Shown here: one piece after another, positions 25,436-33,729 of the stretch
Numbering within the stretch: the first letter of the stretch is position 1
Layout: every line of letters begins with the position of its first letter
Notes under the pieces: generated by a model
Told to the model about the DNA's origin: nothing
Database searches by the model: none
The model's input: the letters and a program-made list of their open reading frames with translations, nothing else
Source: Pseudaestuariivita rosea
GTDB taxonomy: Bacteria > Pseudomonadota > Alphaproteobacteria > Rhodobacterales > Rhodobacteraceae
Reading direction: 5' to 3'
Assembly (NCBI RefSeq): GCF_017592335.1
Contig: NZ_JACNMP010000010.1
Location: forward strand, 57,164-121,163
Length of the DNA: 64,000 nucleotides
Program-made: the position numbers and the translations under genes

Positions 25436-25596
25436 CTGGAGTTTCTGGAAATCCCTAGAACCGCTGGAGTTGGGGTGAGCGGGCTCGGGTCCTTCCTAGA
25501 GTTGGCGTGTTGCGGGGGGCGCGGAGCCCCGACATTTCACTCACTCCAGAAATTTTGGAATCGACAATTCAACTCTGGGATTTCCAGAAACTCCAG
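25436..25596. repeat. 20-bp perfect inverted repeat upstream of the small terminase
   Basis: The left arm is 25436-25455 (CTGGAGTTTCTGGAAA then TCCC) and the right arm 25577-25596 is its exact reverse complement, separated by 121 bp. The spacer is GC-rich on the left and AT-rich near the right arm and shows no gene. It lies between the iterons and the small terminase gene, where a cos/pac site or an origin element could be. The stretch 25296-25610 holds no credible gene. Confidence 0.6.
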
Positions 25597-25610
25597 GAAG
25601 GGGGCAGCCC

Positions 25611-26102
25611 ATGGCAGACGATGAAGACCTGCTGGGCTTCGATTGGCCAGCGCCCTAGACCTCCGAAACCGCGAGCGCCGCCGATCTATCCCAATGGTTG
25701 AACCTGTCGCCCGCGCGCATCCACGCCCTGGCCCGCGAAGGCGTGATCCCGAGACATGACGGGCGGTTCGAACTGCGCCCCGCGATCCTCGCTTATGTCG
25801 AGCATCTGCGGGCCGGGCAGAAAGGCCGCCTGACCAGCAACCCGGACCTCGCCGAACAGAAGCTCCGGCTGGCCAAGGCCAACGCCGAGAAAGTCGAGAT
25901 CGCCAACGCGAAGGCGCGGGGTGAACTCCTGGACGCCCGGCAGGTCGCGCATGAATGGCGGGCCGTGGTGGTCGACCTGCGCGCCGCCGTTCTGGCGATC
26001 CCGAGCCGCGTGACCGCGCGCCTGGGGCTCGACCGCAAGGCGACACAAGCCCTCGACACCGAAATCAGAGACGCCATGGAGATGATCGCCGATGACCGTT
26101 GA
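25611..26102 (+). pseudogene. Phage terminase small subunit with an in-frame amber codon
   Basis: With an excellent ribosome site (GGAAGGGGG) the ATG at 25611 opens MADDEDLLGFDWPAP, then TAG (25656-25658), and the same frame goes on TSETASAADLSQWLNLSPAR and IHALAREGVIPRHDGRFELR. That is the winged-helix DNA-binding part of Nu1-type small terminases, followed by a helical oligomerisation part (PDLAEQKLRLAKANAEKVEI). No other ATG lies in frame after the stop; only a weak TTG (25698), which would cut into the DNA-binding helix. The gene is probably inactive, unless the amber codon is read through. Confidence 0.75.
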
Positions 26103-27282
26103 TCCCCGTTTCGCCGATCTGCGCCGCGAGGCGCTGGTAGCGTTCCGCCCGCCCGCGAAACTGCGTCTTTCCGAGTGGATCGAGGCCAGCATTTTCCTGC
26201 CTTCCAGCTTGGCCGCGCAGCCTGGGCGGATGCGTCTGTGGAAGCCTCAAATCGAGATCGCCGACTCCATCGGCGACGATACGGTCGAGCGCGTGACCAT
26301 CCTGAAATCGGCCCGCGTCGGCGCGACCCAACTCATGGTCGGCGCGCTCGGGCATTTCGTCCATAACGACCCGTCGCCGGTCCTTTGCACGGTCCCGGCA
26401 GAGGCGGACGCGCGGCACCTTATGGTGAGCATGGTCGAACCGACCTTCAACGAGTCGCCGTCGCTGCGGGCCGCCCTGACGACGGATGCGTCTGGCCGCG
26501 ACGTGCTCTTGCACCGGCATTTCGCGGGCGGGTCGCTATCCATCGTGTCGGCCCGCGCGCCCCGCAACCTTCGCGCCCGCACGGCGCGGGTTCTCTTCGC
26601 CGACGAAATCGACGCCTACGAACTCAGCGCCGGGGTGGAGGGCGATCCCGTCGAACTGGCGATCCGGCGGACGATGACTTTCGGCAATCGGCGGATCGTT
26701 CTGGCCTCGACTCCCGTCGACGCTGAGACCAGCCGGACTCTGCGGGCCTATGACATCGTTTCGCGCTGCATGGAGCCCGGACTCGACTCCGGCCTCATGG
26801 CCAATCAGATGCGTCAGTTCGCTAAGCGAGACTACCTTGCTCCCCTGGGCGTGGACGCCAATGACGGACGGAACCCCTATCTCTACGCCCTCGATTCAGC
26901 CCTTATAGCTAAGGCTCTCTCCACACTGGCGTTCTCTTCGCTGGACATCTACGCGGGTGACGACGGCCCGGCTTGTATCGGAGGTGCCGTCTCAAATGCC
27001 CTGAAACTCCCCGGCATCGCCAGTGACGGCAAGCGTGCCCGGAACCCAGCTTCTCGCATTCTCGTGGACTACCGCGACGGGATCGAAGGATGGTCCCTGC
27101 ATGTACGTTGGTTGATTGACGACAACGGCCAGAAACGGGTCGCCGCTCGACTGTGGAATGTCCCGCAAGGCCATATGCCGTCCTTCATGCCGGACCCCGA
27201 GCCGCTTCCCCATGCCGAGATAATGGTGACCTTCGACCGCATCCTGCCGGTCATCACGGCTGATCGGAAGGCCATGAACTGA
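26092..27282 (+). CDS. Phage terminase large subunit (GpA type), C-terminus replaced
   Basis: Residues 1-225 follow lambda-type GpA terminases: RPPAKLRLSEWIEASIFLPS, Walker A-like ILKSARVGATQLMV (about 63-76), LSIVSARAPRNLRARTARVL and Walker B VLFADEIDAY (about 165-174), then FGNRRIVLASTPVDAETSRT. Normal GpA proteins continue with a Cys-rich segment and nuclease for 300 or more residues. Here, after about residue 225, an unrelated 170-residue sequence (FAKRDYLAPLGVDANDGRNP, LKLPGIASDGKRARNP) closes the frame. I interpret this as a deletion fusing two genes; packaging nuclease activity is probably lost. The start overlaps the small terminase. Confidence 0.75.
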   Translation: MTVDPRFADLRREALVAFRPPAKLRLSEWIEASIFLPSSLAAQPGRMRLWKPQIEIADSIGDDTVERVTILKSARVGATQLMVGALGHFVHNDPSPVLCTVPAEADARHLMVSMVEPTFNESPSLRAALTTDASGRDVLLHRHFAGGSLSIVSARAPRNLRARTARVLFADEIDAYELSAGVEGDPVELAIRRTMTFGNRRIVLASTPVDAETSRTLRAYDIVSRCMEPGLDSGLMANQMRQFAKRDYLAPLGVDANDGRNPYLYALDSALIAKALSTLAFSSLDIYAGDDGPACIGGAVSNALKLPGIASDGKRARNPASRILVDYRDGIEGWSLHVRWLIDDNGQKRVAARLWNVPQGHMPSFMPDPEPLPHAEIMVTFDRILPVITADRKAMN

Positions 27283-28670
27283 TGGCGTTCGCGTTTCTCC
27301 CGAAATGGGTTCGGCGAATTGCCGAACCGCCTGCCCAAACTCGGAGCTTCGACGCCCAGAGCGGGCGGCGGTTCGGCGCGCGTGCCAACTATGCCAGTCA
27401 CGGGCCGGAGACGTTGGCGGCAGGCCCGACCATCCGAGCCCGAGCCCGGCACGCCTATGCGAACAATGGCTATATCCGCAACGGCGTGAACGCCATTGTG
27501 GCCGAGGCTGTGGGGGCTGGAATCGAAGCGACCTCGGCGCACCCCGACCTGACGATCCGGGCCGAGATCGACTCGGCCTTCCTGGACGCGGCGGCGCGGA
27601 TTGACGCCGAGGGCCGCACCGATCTGCGGGGCCTCATGGCGGCGGCGGTGCAGGCCGAGATTGTCGACGGCGAAGCGTTCTTCATCATGGAAGACCGCGA
27701 CGGGCGGGCCGTGCTGCGCCAGCTTCCCGCCGAGTTCGTTGACGAGTCGATGACGACCGAGCTTTCGGGCGGCGGATACATCGTCGCCGGTATCGAGTTT
27801 TCCGCCCTGGGCGAGCGCGTGGCCTACCACATCCGGCCCGCACGCCCGACCGATCTATTTCCGACCGCACGCGAGCCAATCCGGGTTCCCGCCGAAGACG
27901 TGTTGCACATCTTCCGCCCGCTTGGGCCTGGGCAGGTCCGGGGCGTGTCGCAACTGGCGAGCATCCTCCTGACGGTCAATGAGTTTGACCAGCTTCAAGA
28001 CGCGCTCCTGGTCGGTGCCAAGGTGGCCGCGATGCACACCGGGTTTGTCACCGACGTGAACAACCTGGGCGGTGCGGGTGAAGGTTTCTCCGATGCCGAC
28101 GCGCTCGGCGACATCAGCCTGGAGCCTGGCACCATGCGGGTTCTGCCCGGCGGTCTGGACGTGAAGTTCAACACCCCCGAACAAGCCAAGGACGGAATTT
28201 CCTTCGCCAAGCTCACCCTTGGCCAGATTGCCGCTGGCCTGGGCGTGCCCCAACACTTGGTCGACGGCGATCTGACGGGGGCGAACTATTCGAGCCTTCG
28301 CGCGGGCCTCCTGCCGTTCCGGGCCAAGATCGAACAGTTCGTCTACCACACCCTGGTCCCGCAATTCCTCGACCCCGTGTTCCGCCGCGTCGTCACCGAC
28401 GAATACCTGGCCGGACGCCTGGAGCTTCCCGACCTCACGCCCGCCTTGCGTGCCGAATGGCTTGCCCCGCGCCCAATGCAGGTCGACCCCGCCAAGGACG
28501 CCCAGGCCGTGCGCGAACTCCTGGCCATGGGGCTCACCAGCCGCCGTCAGGCCGTCGCCTCTCTTGGCTGAAATGTGGATCGACTCGACGCCGAGATCGC
28601 AGCGGACGGTGAACGCGAACGTGCGCTTGGCCTGAGCTTCACGACAACAGGAGACGACAATGCCGCTTGA
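27282..28670 (+). pseudogene. Phage portal protein (lambda type) with a premature opal codon near the end
   Basis: The frame codes for a lambda-type portal: RARARHAYANNGYIRNGVNA near the N-terminus, HIFRPLGPGQVRGVSQLASI, and GVPQHLVDGDLTGANYSSLR as the family signature. After residue 429 (RRQAVASLG) comes TGA (28569-28571), then in the same frame NVDRLDAEIAADGERERALG and a stop at 28670 overlapping the next ATG. Related portals read a Trp at this place (LGW) before the same tail, so TGG to TGA is likely. The 33 lost residues are the flexible tail; some function may remain in the 429-residue product. Confidence 0.85.
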
Positions 28671-30402
28671 TATGAGCCGCGCGGCCAGCACGCGCCCCAA
28701 TTCATACGACCCCGAGACTCGAACGGTTTCGGCGGTCATCGCGACCCCCACACCTGTGCAGCGACGGGACGCGCGGGGGCCATTCTTCGAAGTTCTGACG
28801 GCTGACACTCTGGACCAGTCCGCCGTCGATGGTTTGCCCGTCCTGGACTCACATCGAACCGCGTCCGTTCGAGACCAGGTGGGACGGGTTCGGTCCATCT
28901 CTTTGGAAGGGGACTCGGTTCTCGCTCTTCTGGAGATGACCTCCGCCGAAGATGCCGCACCCGTGGTGCAGCGGATCGCGGACGGAACTGTCACCGGGGT
29001 GTCCATTGGATACCGCGTGACCGGATGGACCGAGAAATCCGGGCCAGAGGGGCGCGTTAAGACGCCGACCCGTTGGCACATCACCGAGGTCACCTTGACC
29101 TCTAACCCCGCCGATCCCTCGGCACGACTCCGGCAGAAAGGAAACGACATGCCCGAAGATATTCTCGAAACGGTTTCGCCGGAAGCGGCGGAGCAAACCC
29201 GGCGGAGCGACATTCGCACGCTGGTGCGCGAAGCGGGGCTAGCGCCTGAGATCGCGGACGATCTGATCGACGCTGGCGCGGACCTGACCCGTGCCAAGGC
29301 CGAGGTCTTTGATGCGGTGCAGGAGCGCCGCCGCTCGGCTCCGATCATCCGCACCCATACGGCGCAGAACGATGATCCGGCGGTCATCACTCGCCGTCAA
29401 TCGGATGCTCTGGCAACCCGCATGGCGGGCGGTGAGTGCCCCGAGGATGCACGGCAATACCTGAACCTGTCCCTGTGGGACATGGCGACGGAAAGCCTCC
29501 AGCGGGCCGGTGTATCGACCCGTGGCATGAGCGCCGACGATGTGTTCACGCGCGCCGCCGCACATACCACGTCCGACTTCCCGCTCTTGGTGTCGAACGC
29601 CATGGGTAAGGTCGCATTGGACAGCTACCGGGCCGCCGAGTCGCCGCTCAAGACCCTCTGCCGTCAGCGCACGTTGCCGAACTTCAAGGAGTCCACGGCA
29701 ATCCGCCTGGGCGAAATGGGACGGCTGGAAGAGATCGCCGAGAATGGCGAGATCACCCACACGTCGCGGGCCGAGAACGGCGAAACAATGCGCCTCAAGA
29801 CCTTCGCGCGTGGCGTCACTGTCTCTCGGAATCTCCTGATTGACGATGACCTGGGGATGCTCGGCGACACGACCGCTGCCCAGACCGAGGCCGACATCCT
29901 GGTCGACCTTATCGTCAGCAACCCGAACCTGTCGGATGGCACGCCGGTCTTCGATGCCAGTCGGGAAAATGTCGGTGCATCGGCCATGCCGACGATCACC
30001 GCATTGACCTCGGCACGGCAAGCGATGCGAACCCGTACCTGGTTAGACGGTGCCACCATCATCAGCGCGACCCCGCGCTATGTCCTGGTGCCCGCCAATC
30101 TGGAGACCGAGGCTGAACAGGTTCTCGCCAGTATCCAGCCAAACAAGAGCGATGATGTGAACCCGTTCGGCGGCAAGCTCACGCTCCTGGTCGAGCCCCG
30201 GCTTCCGTCCAGCACCTGGTACGTGTTCGCAGACACCGCCCGTCTGGCGGCGATGCAATACGCCTACCTGTCCAGCGCCCAGGGTGTCCAAATCCAGCGC
30301 ACGGAAGCCTGGGACACGCTTGGGATGAAGTTCCGTGCCTTCCTCGACTTCGGCGCGGGCTGGCTCGACTGGCGGGCGGCCCACCAGGTGCCGGGAGCGT
30401 AA
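28660..30402 (+). CDS. Prohead protease-major capsid fusion protein
   Basis: This 580-residue protein combines an N-terminal prohead protease (FFEVLTADTLDQSAVDGLPV, LDSHRTASVRDQVGRVRSIS, GVSIGYRVTGW, TEVTLTSNPADPSARL; His and Ser candidates at about residues 65 and 113) with a C-terminal Mu/HK97-like capsid domain from about residue 230 (DFPLLVSNAMGKVALDSYRA, GDTTAAQTEADILVDLIVSN, IISATPRYVLVPANLETEAE). Such fusions supply protease, scaffold and shell from one gene. The frame is intact, unlike its neighbours upstream. It overlaps the full-length portal frame by 11 bp. Confidence 0.9.
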   Translation: MPLDMSRAASTRPNSYDPETRTVSAVIATPTPVQRRDARGPFFEVLTADTLDQSAVDGLPVLDSHRTASVRDQVGRVRSISLEGDSVLALLEMTSAEDAAPVVQRIADGTVTGVSIGYRVTGWTEKSGPEGRVKTPTRWHITEVTLTSNPADPSARLRQKGNDMPEDILETVSPEAAEQTRRSDIRTLVREAGLAPEIADDLIDAGADLTRAKAEVFDAVQERRRSAPIIRTHTAQNDDPAVITRRQSDALATRMAGGECPEDARQYLNLSLWDMATESLQRAGVSTRGMSADDVFTRAAAHTTSDFPLLVSNAMGKVALDSYRAAESPLKTLCRQRTLPNFKESTAIRLGEMGRLEEIAENGEITHTSRAENGETMRLKTFARGVTVSRNLLIDDDLGMLGDTTAAQTEADILVDLIVSNPNLSDGTPVFDASRENVGASAMPTITALTSARQAMRTRTWLDGATIISATPRYVLVPANLETEAEQVLASIQPNKSDDVNPFGGKLTLLVEPRLPSSTWYVFADTARLAAMQYAYLSSAQGVQIQRTEAWDTLGMKFRAFLDFGAGWLDWRAAHQVPGA

Positions 30403-30405
30403 CCC

Positions 30406-30627
30406 ATGGCCCTGACCGTCGACCAGCTTGTCGCGGCGCGTGACGCGCTCCTGGATGCCCGAGCTTCGGGTGTACGGGAAGTGCGTGACCAGAACGGCGA
30501 GACCATCACCTACAAAGGCGACCGCGAGATGGCTACCGCGTTGGCCGCCCTCGACCGCGAGATCGCCCAGGCGACGGGACGGGCTGCCCCGACAACCCTA
30601 AGATTCAAGACTTCGAAAGGAACCTGA
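30406..30627 (+). CDS. GpW-like head-tail joining protein
   Basis: This 73-residue protein reads LTVDQLVAARDALLDARASG, VREVRDQNGETITYKGDREM and ATALAALDREIAQATGR, the compact helix-beta-hairpin-helix pattern of small phage head-tail joining proteins. These plug the portal after packaging so that tails can attach. Its presence in an element without tail genes suggests that helper tails were used. It starts 3 bp after the capsid gene. Confidence 0.75.
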   Translation: MALTVDQLVAARDALLDARASGVREVRDQNGETITYKGDREMATALAALDREIAQATGRAAPTTLRFKTSKGT

Positions 30628-30628
30628 A

Positions 30629-30958
30629 ATGAAGAACTACGTGCAAGCTGGTGAGAATATCACCGTGACCGCAGAAGCCGCCGCGACCTCTGGCGACGGC
30701 GTGCGAGTCGGAACCTTGTTTGGCATTGCCTCGGGTGTCGCCGAAATCGGCGACTCGCTGGTGCTGGTGACCGAAGGCGTCTTCGAAATGCCCAAGGTCG
30801 CGACCGATGACATGGCCGTCGGAGCCGCCGTCTACTGGCGATCCAGTGACGGGCTAGTCACAACTACGGCGTCCGGCAATACCAAAGTAAGTGTGGCGAT
30901 CATGGCCGCTGGTAACCCGTCCAGCGCCGTCCGCGTTCGCCTGAACGGCACCTTCTGA
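30629..30958 (+). CDS. DUF2190-type capsid-associated protein
   Basis: This 109-residue protein matches the DUF2190 pattern: KNYVQAGENITVTAEAAATS, GDGVRVGTLFGIASGVAEIG and AVYWRSSDGLVTTTASGNTK, all-beta with a C-terminal VRVRLNGTF. DUF2190 proteins are encoded next to phage major capsid genes and probably decorate or cement the shell. A clear AAAGGAAC site precedes the start, one base after the gpW-like stop. Confidence 0.8.
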   Translation: MKNYVQAGENITVTAEAAATSGDGVRVGTLFGIASGVAEIGDSLVLVTEGVFEMPKVATDDMAVGAAVYWRSSDGLVTTTASGNTKVSVAIMAAGNPSSAVRVRLNGTF

Positions 30959-30968
30959 GGCGTGTCCG

Positions 30969-31223
30969 TTGGGTCGTGTCGAACATACCCAAAGCCAGAC
31001 TCCGGCAGTCCAACCGCCCACGCGGCGGGGGCTGTCGCGAGTCCTGGCGGCGGGCTATGTCGGTATTGGTCCTACCAAGTTTGACGAAATGGTTTCGGAC
31101 GGAAGGATGCCTAAGCCGAAGAGGATCGACGGACGCAAAGTCTGGGATGTTCGGGCTTTGGATCAGTTCTTTGAAGCCTTGCCGAGCGACGGGGACATAG
31201 ACGACAATCCTTGGGACGATTGA
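30969..31223 (+). CDS. AlpA/excisionase-like DNA-binding protein
   Basis: An 84-residue protein with a winged-helix DNA-binding core (RRGLSRVLAAGYVGIGPTKF, DEMVSDGRMPKPKRIDGRKV, WDVRALDQFFEAL), the arrangement of MerR-like/AlpA excisionases. It probably directs the integrase toward excision or regulates the element's genes. The stop lies 17 bp before the chosen integrase start. The ATG-type start is uncertain; the frame begins at a TTG. Confidence 0.75.
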   Translation: MGRVEHTQSQTPAVQPPTRRGLSRVLAAGYVGIGPTKFDEMVSDGRMPKPKRIDGRKVWDVRALDQFFEALPSDGDIDDNPWDD

Positions 31224-31240
31224 AGATGACCGAGGATTCA

Positions 31241-32287
31241 ATGAAGATAAAACTGAAATACGTAATTGAAGACGTAGACCGACACGGCAATGTCCGCCCT
31301 TATTTCAGGCGCAATGGCCGCAAAATCCGATTGCCGCCGCCTGTCGGATCACCCGAATTTCTCGCTGCCTACAAGGTCGCCTTCGCAGGCGAATCGACGC
31401 CAAAGGAAGCGCCCAAAGTGGGACAGATAGTCCCTGGATCAATGCGCGCCCTATGTGTCGACTACTACAAATCAGCCATGTTCCGCGAACTGGCCCCCTG
31501 GACGCAGAAGGTTCGCAAAGGCATTCTCGAACGGTTTTGCCAGCATAAGAATGACGGCGACAAACCTTTCGCGCTGCTCCAGCCAAAGCATATCCGAGCG
31601 CGCCGCGACGAAATGATGGACCGCCCCGAATCTGCTAATGGCATGGTGAAGGCGCTTCGCCAACTCTACAAATTCGCCGTCCGATATGATCTTCATGACC
31701 GCAATCCAGCGACGGAAATCGAGTACCTGACCAGCGGGTCGGAGGGATTCCATTCTTGGAGCTTGGGCGAGATTGAGCAATTCGAAGAAAAGCATCCGGT
31801 GGGCAGCATGGCGCGACTTGCCTTGGCCTTGGCCCTATATACCGGGCAACGGCGCTCGGACATTGTGCAATTTGGTAAACAGCATGTCCGCGATGGCTGG
31901 TTGGTGTTCACCCAACATAAGAACCGCAACCGGCACTCCGTCAGACTGGAAATCCCGATTGTCCCTGACCTTCAACGGATCATCGACGCCACCCCCACGG
32001 GCGACCTGGCGTTTCTTGTCACAGCTTTCAATCGACCTTTCACGTCGAACGGTTTCGGTAATCGCTTCCGCAAATGGTGTAATGAAGCGGGCTTGCCTCA
32101 ATGCTCAGTCCACGGGCTACGCAAGTCCGCAGCCGCGCGCTTGGCTGAAATGGGCTGCACTGAGTTTGAAATCATGGCGATCACGGGTCATCGGACTTCC
32201 AAGGAAGTCACCAGATACACTCGCGCCGCCAGCCAGAAGACCCGCGCGGAAAGCGCTCTTAAGCGCATGACGGGAGAACGGAAGTAG
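31241..32287 (+). CDS. Tyrosine integrase of the tRNA-Phe element
   Basis: The ATG at 31241 has GAGGA five bases before it and gives 348 residues; ATG 31226 and TTG 31211 are alternatives. The protein has an N-terminal arm and core-binding domain, then the catalytic domain with Arg in LYTGQRRSDIVQF, His and Arg in CSVHGLRKSAAARLAEMG, His in AITGHRTSKEV and Tyr in TRYTRAASQ. All catalytic residues are present. It points toward tRNA-Phe, 90 bp away, whose 3' end is the likely attachment site. Confidence 0.93.
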   Translation: MKIKLKYVIEDVDRHGNVRPYFRRNGRKIRLPPPVGSPEFLAAYKVAFAGESTPKEAPKVGQIVPGSMRALCVDYYKSAMFRELAPWTQKVRKGILERFCQHKNDGDKPFALLQPKHIRARRDEMMDRPESANGMVKALRQLYKFAVRYDLHDRNPATEIEYLTSGSEGFHSWSLGEIEQFEEKHPVGSMARLALALALYTGQRRSDIVQFGKQHVRDGWLVFTQHKNRNRHSVRLEIPIVPDLQRIIDATPTGDLAFLVTAFNRPFTSNGFGNRFRKWCNEAGLPQCSVHGLRKSAAARLAEMGCTEFEIMAITGHRTSKEVTRYTRAASQKTRAESALKRMTGERK

Positions 32288-32296
32288 GACAAAAGT

Positions 32297-32331
32297 GTCC
32301 CACTTTTTAGAGTGGTAGCATAAGGTGGGAC
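32297..32331. repeat. Inverted repeat between integrase and tRNA-Phe
   Basis: GTCCCAC (32297-32303) and GTGGGAC (32325-32331) are exact reverse complements around a 21-base AT-rich spacer. Position and form fit an integrase arm-site region or a terminator for the integrase gene. The attachment core itself is expected in the tRNA 3' half at 32378 and beyond. No second copy of the tRNA 3' end was found at the left side of the element. Confidence 0.4.
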
Positions 32332-32377
32332 AAATTCGCCACCTAAGCCGCTGATAACAAAGGACATAAGAAATGAA

Positions 32378-32452
32378 TGGTGCCCGGGGGCGGAATCGAA
32401 CCACCGACACGAGGATTTTCAATCCACTGCTCTACCCCTGAGCTACCCGGGC
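32378..32452 (-). tRNA. tRNA-Phe (GAA)
   Basis: A 75-nt cloverleaf with encoded CCA: acceptor GCCCGGG/CCCGGGC, D arm GCTC-AGGGGTA-GAGC, anticodon loop TTGAAAA (GAA), T arm GGTGG-TTCGATT-CCGCC, discriminator A. The anticodon stem GTGGA/TCCTC has a T-T mismatch at position 28-42. The 3' half lies next to the integrase and may have been supplied by the element on integration, which could explain the mismatch with the 5' half. Confidence 0.93.
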
Positions 32453-32532
32453 ATGGGAGGGCTGAGCCCTGCAGGGTCGAAGCGTTTTAGGCGAGCGAGG
32501 GGAGGGTGTCCAGAGGCTTTTTCCATTCGAGC

Positions 32533-32703
32533 TCAATTTAAACGGTCTGTTGGTTCATTGGTGTCGGTGTCATCTGGATCTGCTGTTTCGCCGGGGATCG
32601 CGTAACCCCCTGTTAACCATTTTGAAAGATCCACATCCGCGCAGCGCCTTGAGCAGAAGGGGCGGTACCTGGGGTTTGTATCCTTGGAACAGATCGGGCA
32701 CAT
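32533..32703 (-). CDS. yacG: DNA gyrase inhibitor YacG (small zinc protein)
   Basis: A 56-residue protein starts at ATG 32703, three bases after the RNase G/E stop. It reads [20 protein letters not shown] then [19 protein letters not shown], with the four zinc Cys (CPIC and CSRRC) and the DLSKWLxGxYxIPG core of YacG. The acidic tail ([13 protein letters not shown]) is usual. YacG binds GyrB and restrains supercoiling. The order infA-maf-RNase G/E-yacG-tRNA-Phe is typical for Rhodobacterales. Confidence 0.95.
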   Translation of the reverse strand: MCPICSKDTNPRYRPFCSRRCADVDLSKWLTGGYAIPGETADPDDTDTNEPTDRLN

Positions 32704-32706
32704 GGG

Positions 32707-33729
32707 TCAAAAATCCTTTAGTGGCAGGCGTTCACGTTTGCGTTGCAACTCAAAATGGCCAAGGGGCGTCCAGCCAACAAGGGCTGTTTCAACTGGATCC
32801 GCACGAAACGCCGCCCGTAGTGCAGTTTCAAGCTGACGGCGGTCTTTTTTCGGTAAAGGTGCGAAGTCGATCGTGATCTGGCCCCCAAGACCGCGCAACC
32901 GCAGCTGTCGCGGCAAATCGCGCACTGCAGCCAGATTGGCGCGCAGGCCTGCAGCGGGCGAGGTGTCGCCAGCCGTATTCACATCCACAGCCACAAGGGC
33001 GTGTGTCGGTTCAACATACATGTGGCCGCCGCCAGGCAGCCTACAATTTGGATTGCCTAGTTCATCAATCTGATCCAACGCGCCTGTTTGTTCAAATGAT
33101 CCATCGTGCGTTTCGATCTGCGCCGGCTGGGTCCATTCGCGCCATGCGAGTGTATGCGCGCTGTCACCTTCGACCAGACAAAGCGGTGCCTCGTCCGAGG
33201 TATCTGCCATCACACGATCGGCTATCGCGCGCATCGATTGCACGTCGCCGGCGATCTCATCTGTTTCGGCATCGGCACAACTGGATCGCAGGATCAGACC
33301 GAAATCCGAGCCCTGCATCGTGTCGTGGGCCAGCTCTAACAACTGATCGCGCATCCCATCATCTTTGATCGTACGAGAGATATTCAGGCCCGGCGCGTTC
33401 GGGGTCACGATCGCATAGCGGCTTTTGAACAGGATTTTCGACGTGACCGGAACGGCCTTACCTGGTTCGGCAAATCCCGTGACCTGTACAAGCAGGCGCT
33501 GACCTTCGCTCAGGCCTTTGGCCTGTCGCAGAAATCCACTGTAATCGGGCAAGCGTACGATTACGCCACCTTGGCCCTTGATGGGGCGGTCGATGATAGA
33601 TCGGTAAATCGTACCTGGCGCAGGCTGGCTGGTACTGTCGACCAGAAGGTCTTCAAGCCTGCCGTCGACCATAAGTGCTGCTGCGGCGCGGCCCCGCCAA
33701 TGATCCAGTGCGATCAGGCGACCCTTCAT
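32707..33729 (-). CDS. Ribonuclease E/G family protein, short form
   Basis: This 340-residue protein is shorter than E. coli RNase G. The catalytic region reads [20 protein letters not shown] (metal-binding Asp) and [18 protein letters not shown] (second Asp), as in RNase E/G. The N-terminal S1-like part (residues about 1-130) is reduced, and the zinc-link region seems to be missing. It is part of the infA-maf-rng-yacG unit; its ATG overlaps the maf stop by 4 bp. It probably acts in rRNA maturation or mRNA decay. Confidence 0.9.
   Translation of the reverse strand: MKGRLIALDHWRGRAAAALMVDGRLEDLLVDSTSQPAPGTIYRSIIDRPIKGQGGVIVRLPDYSGFLRQAKGLSEGQRLLVQVTGFAEPGKAVPVTSKILFKSRYAIVTPNAPGLNISRTIKDDGMRDQLLELAHDTMQGSDFGLILRSSCADAETDEIAGDVQSMRAIADRVMADTSDEAPLCLVEGDSAHTLAWREWTQPAQIETHDGSFEQTGALDQIDELGNPNCRLPGGGHMYVEPTHALVAVDVNTAGDTSPAAGLRANLAAVRDLPRQLRLRGLGGQITIDFAPLPKKDRRQLETALRAAFRADPVETALVGWTPLGHFELQRKRERLPLKDF

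Noticed and set aside
25292..25624. Possible gene starting MRPIPTDTKPIP, overlapping the stop of the RepA-type fragment (ATGA)
   Set aside because: The start overlap is attractive, but the frame runs through the iteron repeats and the long inverted repeat, has low-complexity Pro/Arg/Cys composition and runs into the small terminase. Treated as non-coding.
27855..29390. 511-codon open frame on the minus strand in the phage element
   Set aside because: Antisense to the portal and capsid genes, with Ser/Arg-rich composition and no recognisable motif.
14361..32400. Second copy of the tRNA-Phe 3' end as the left attachment site
   Set aside because: I looked for the T-arm and acceptor sequence to the left of the element and found none; it may be lost with the IS-mediated deletion.
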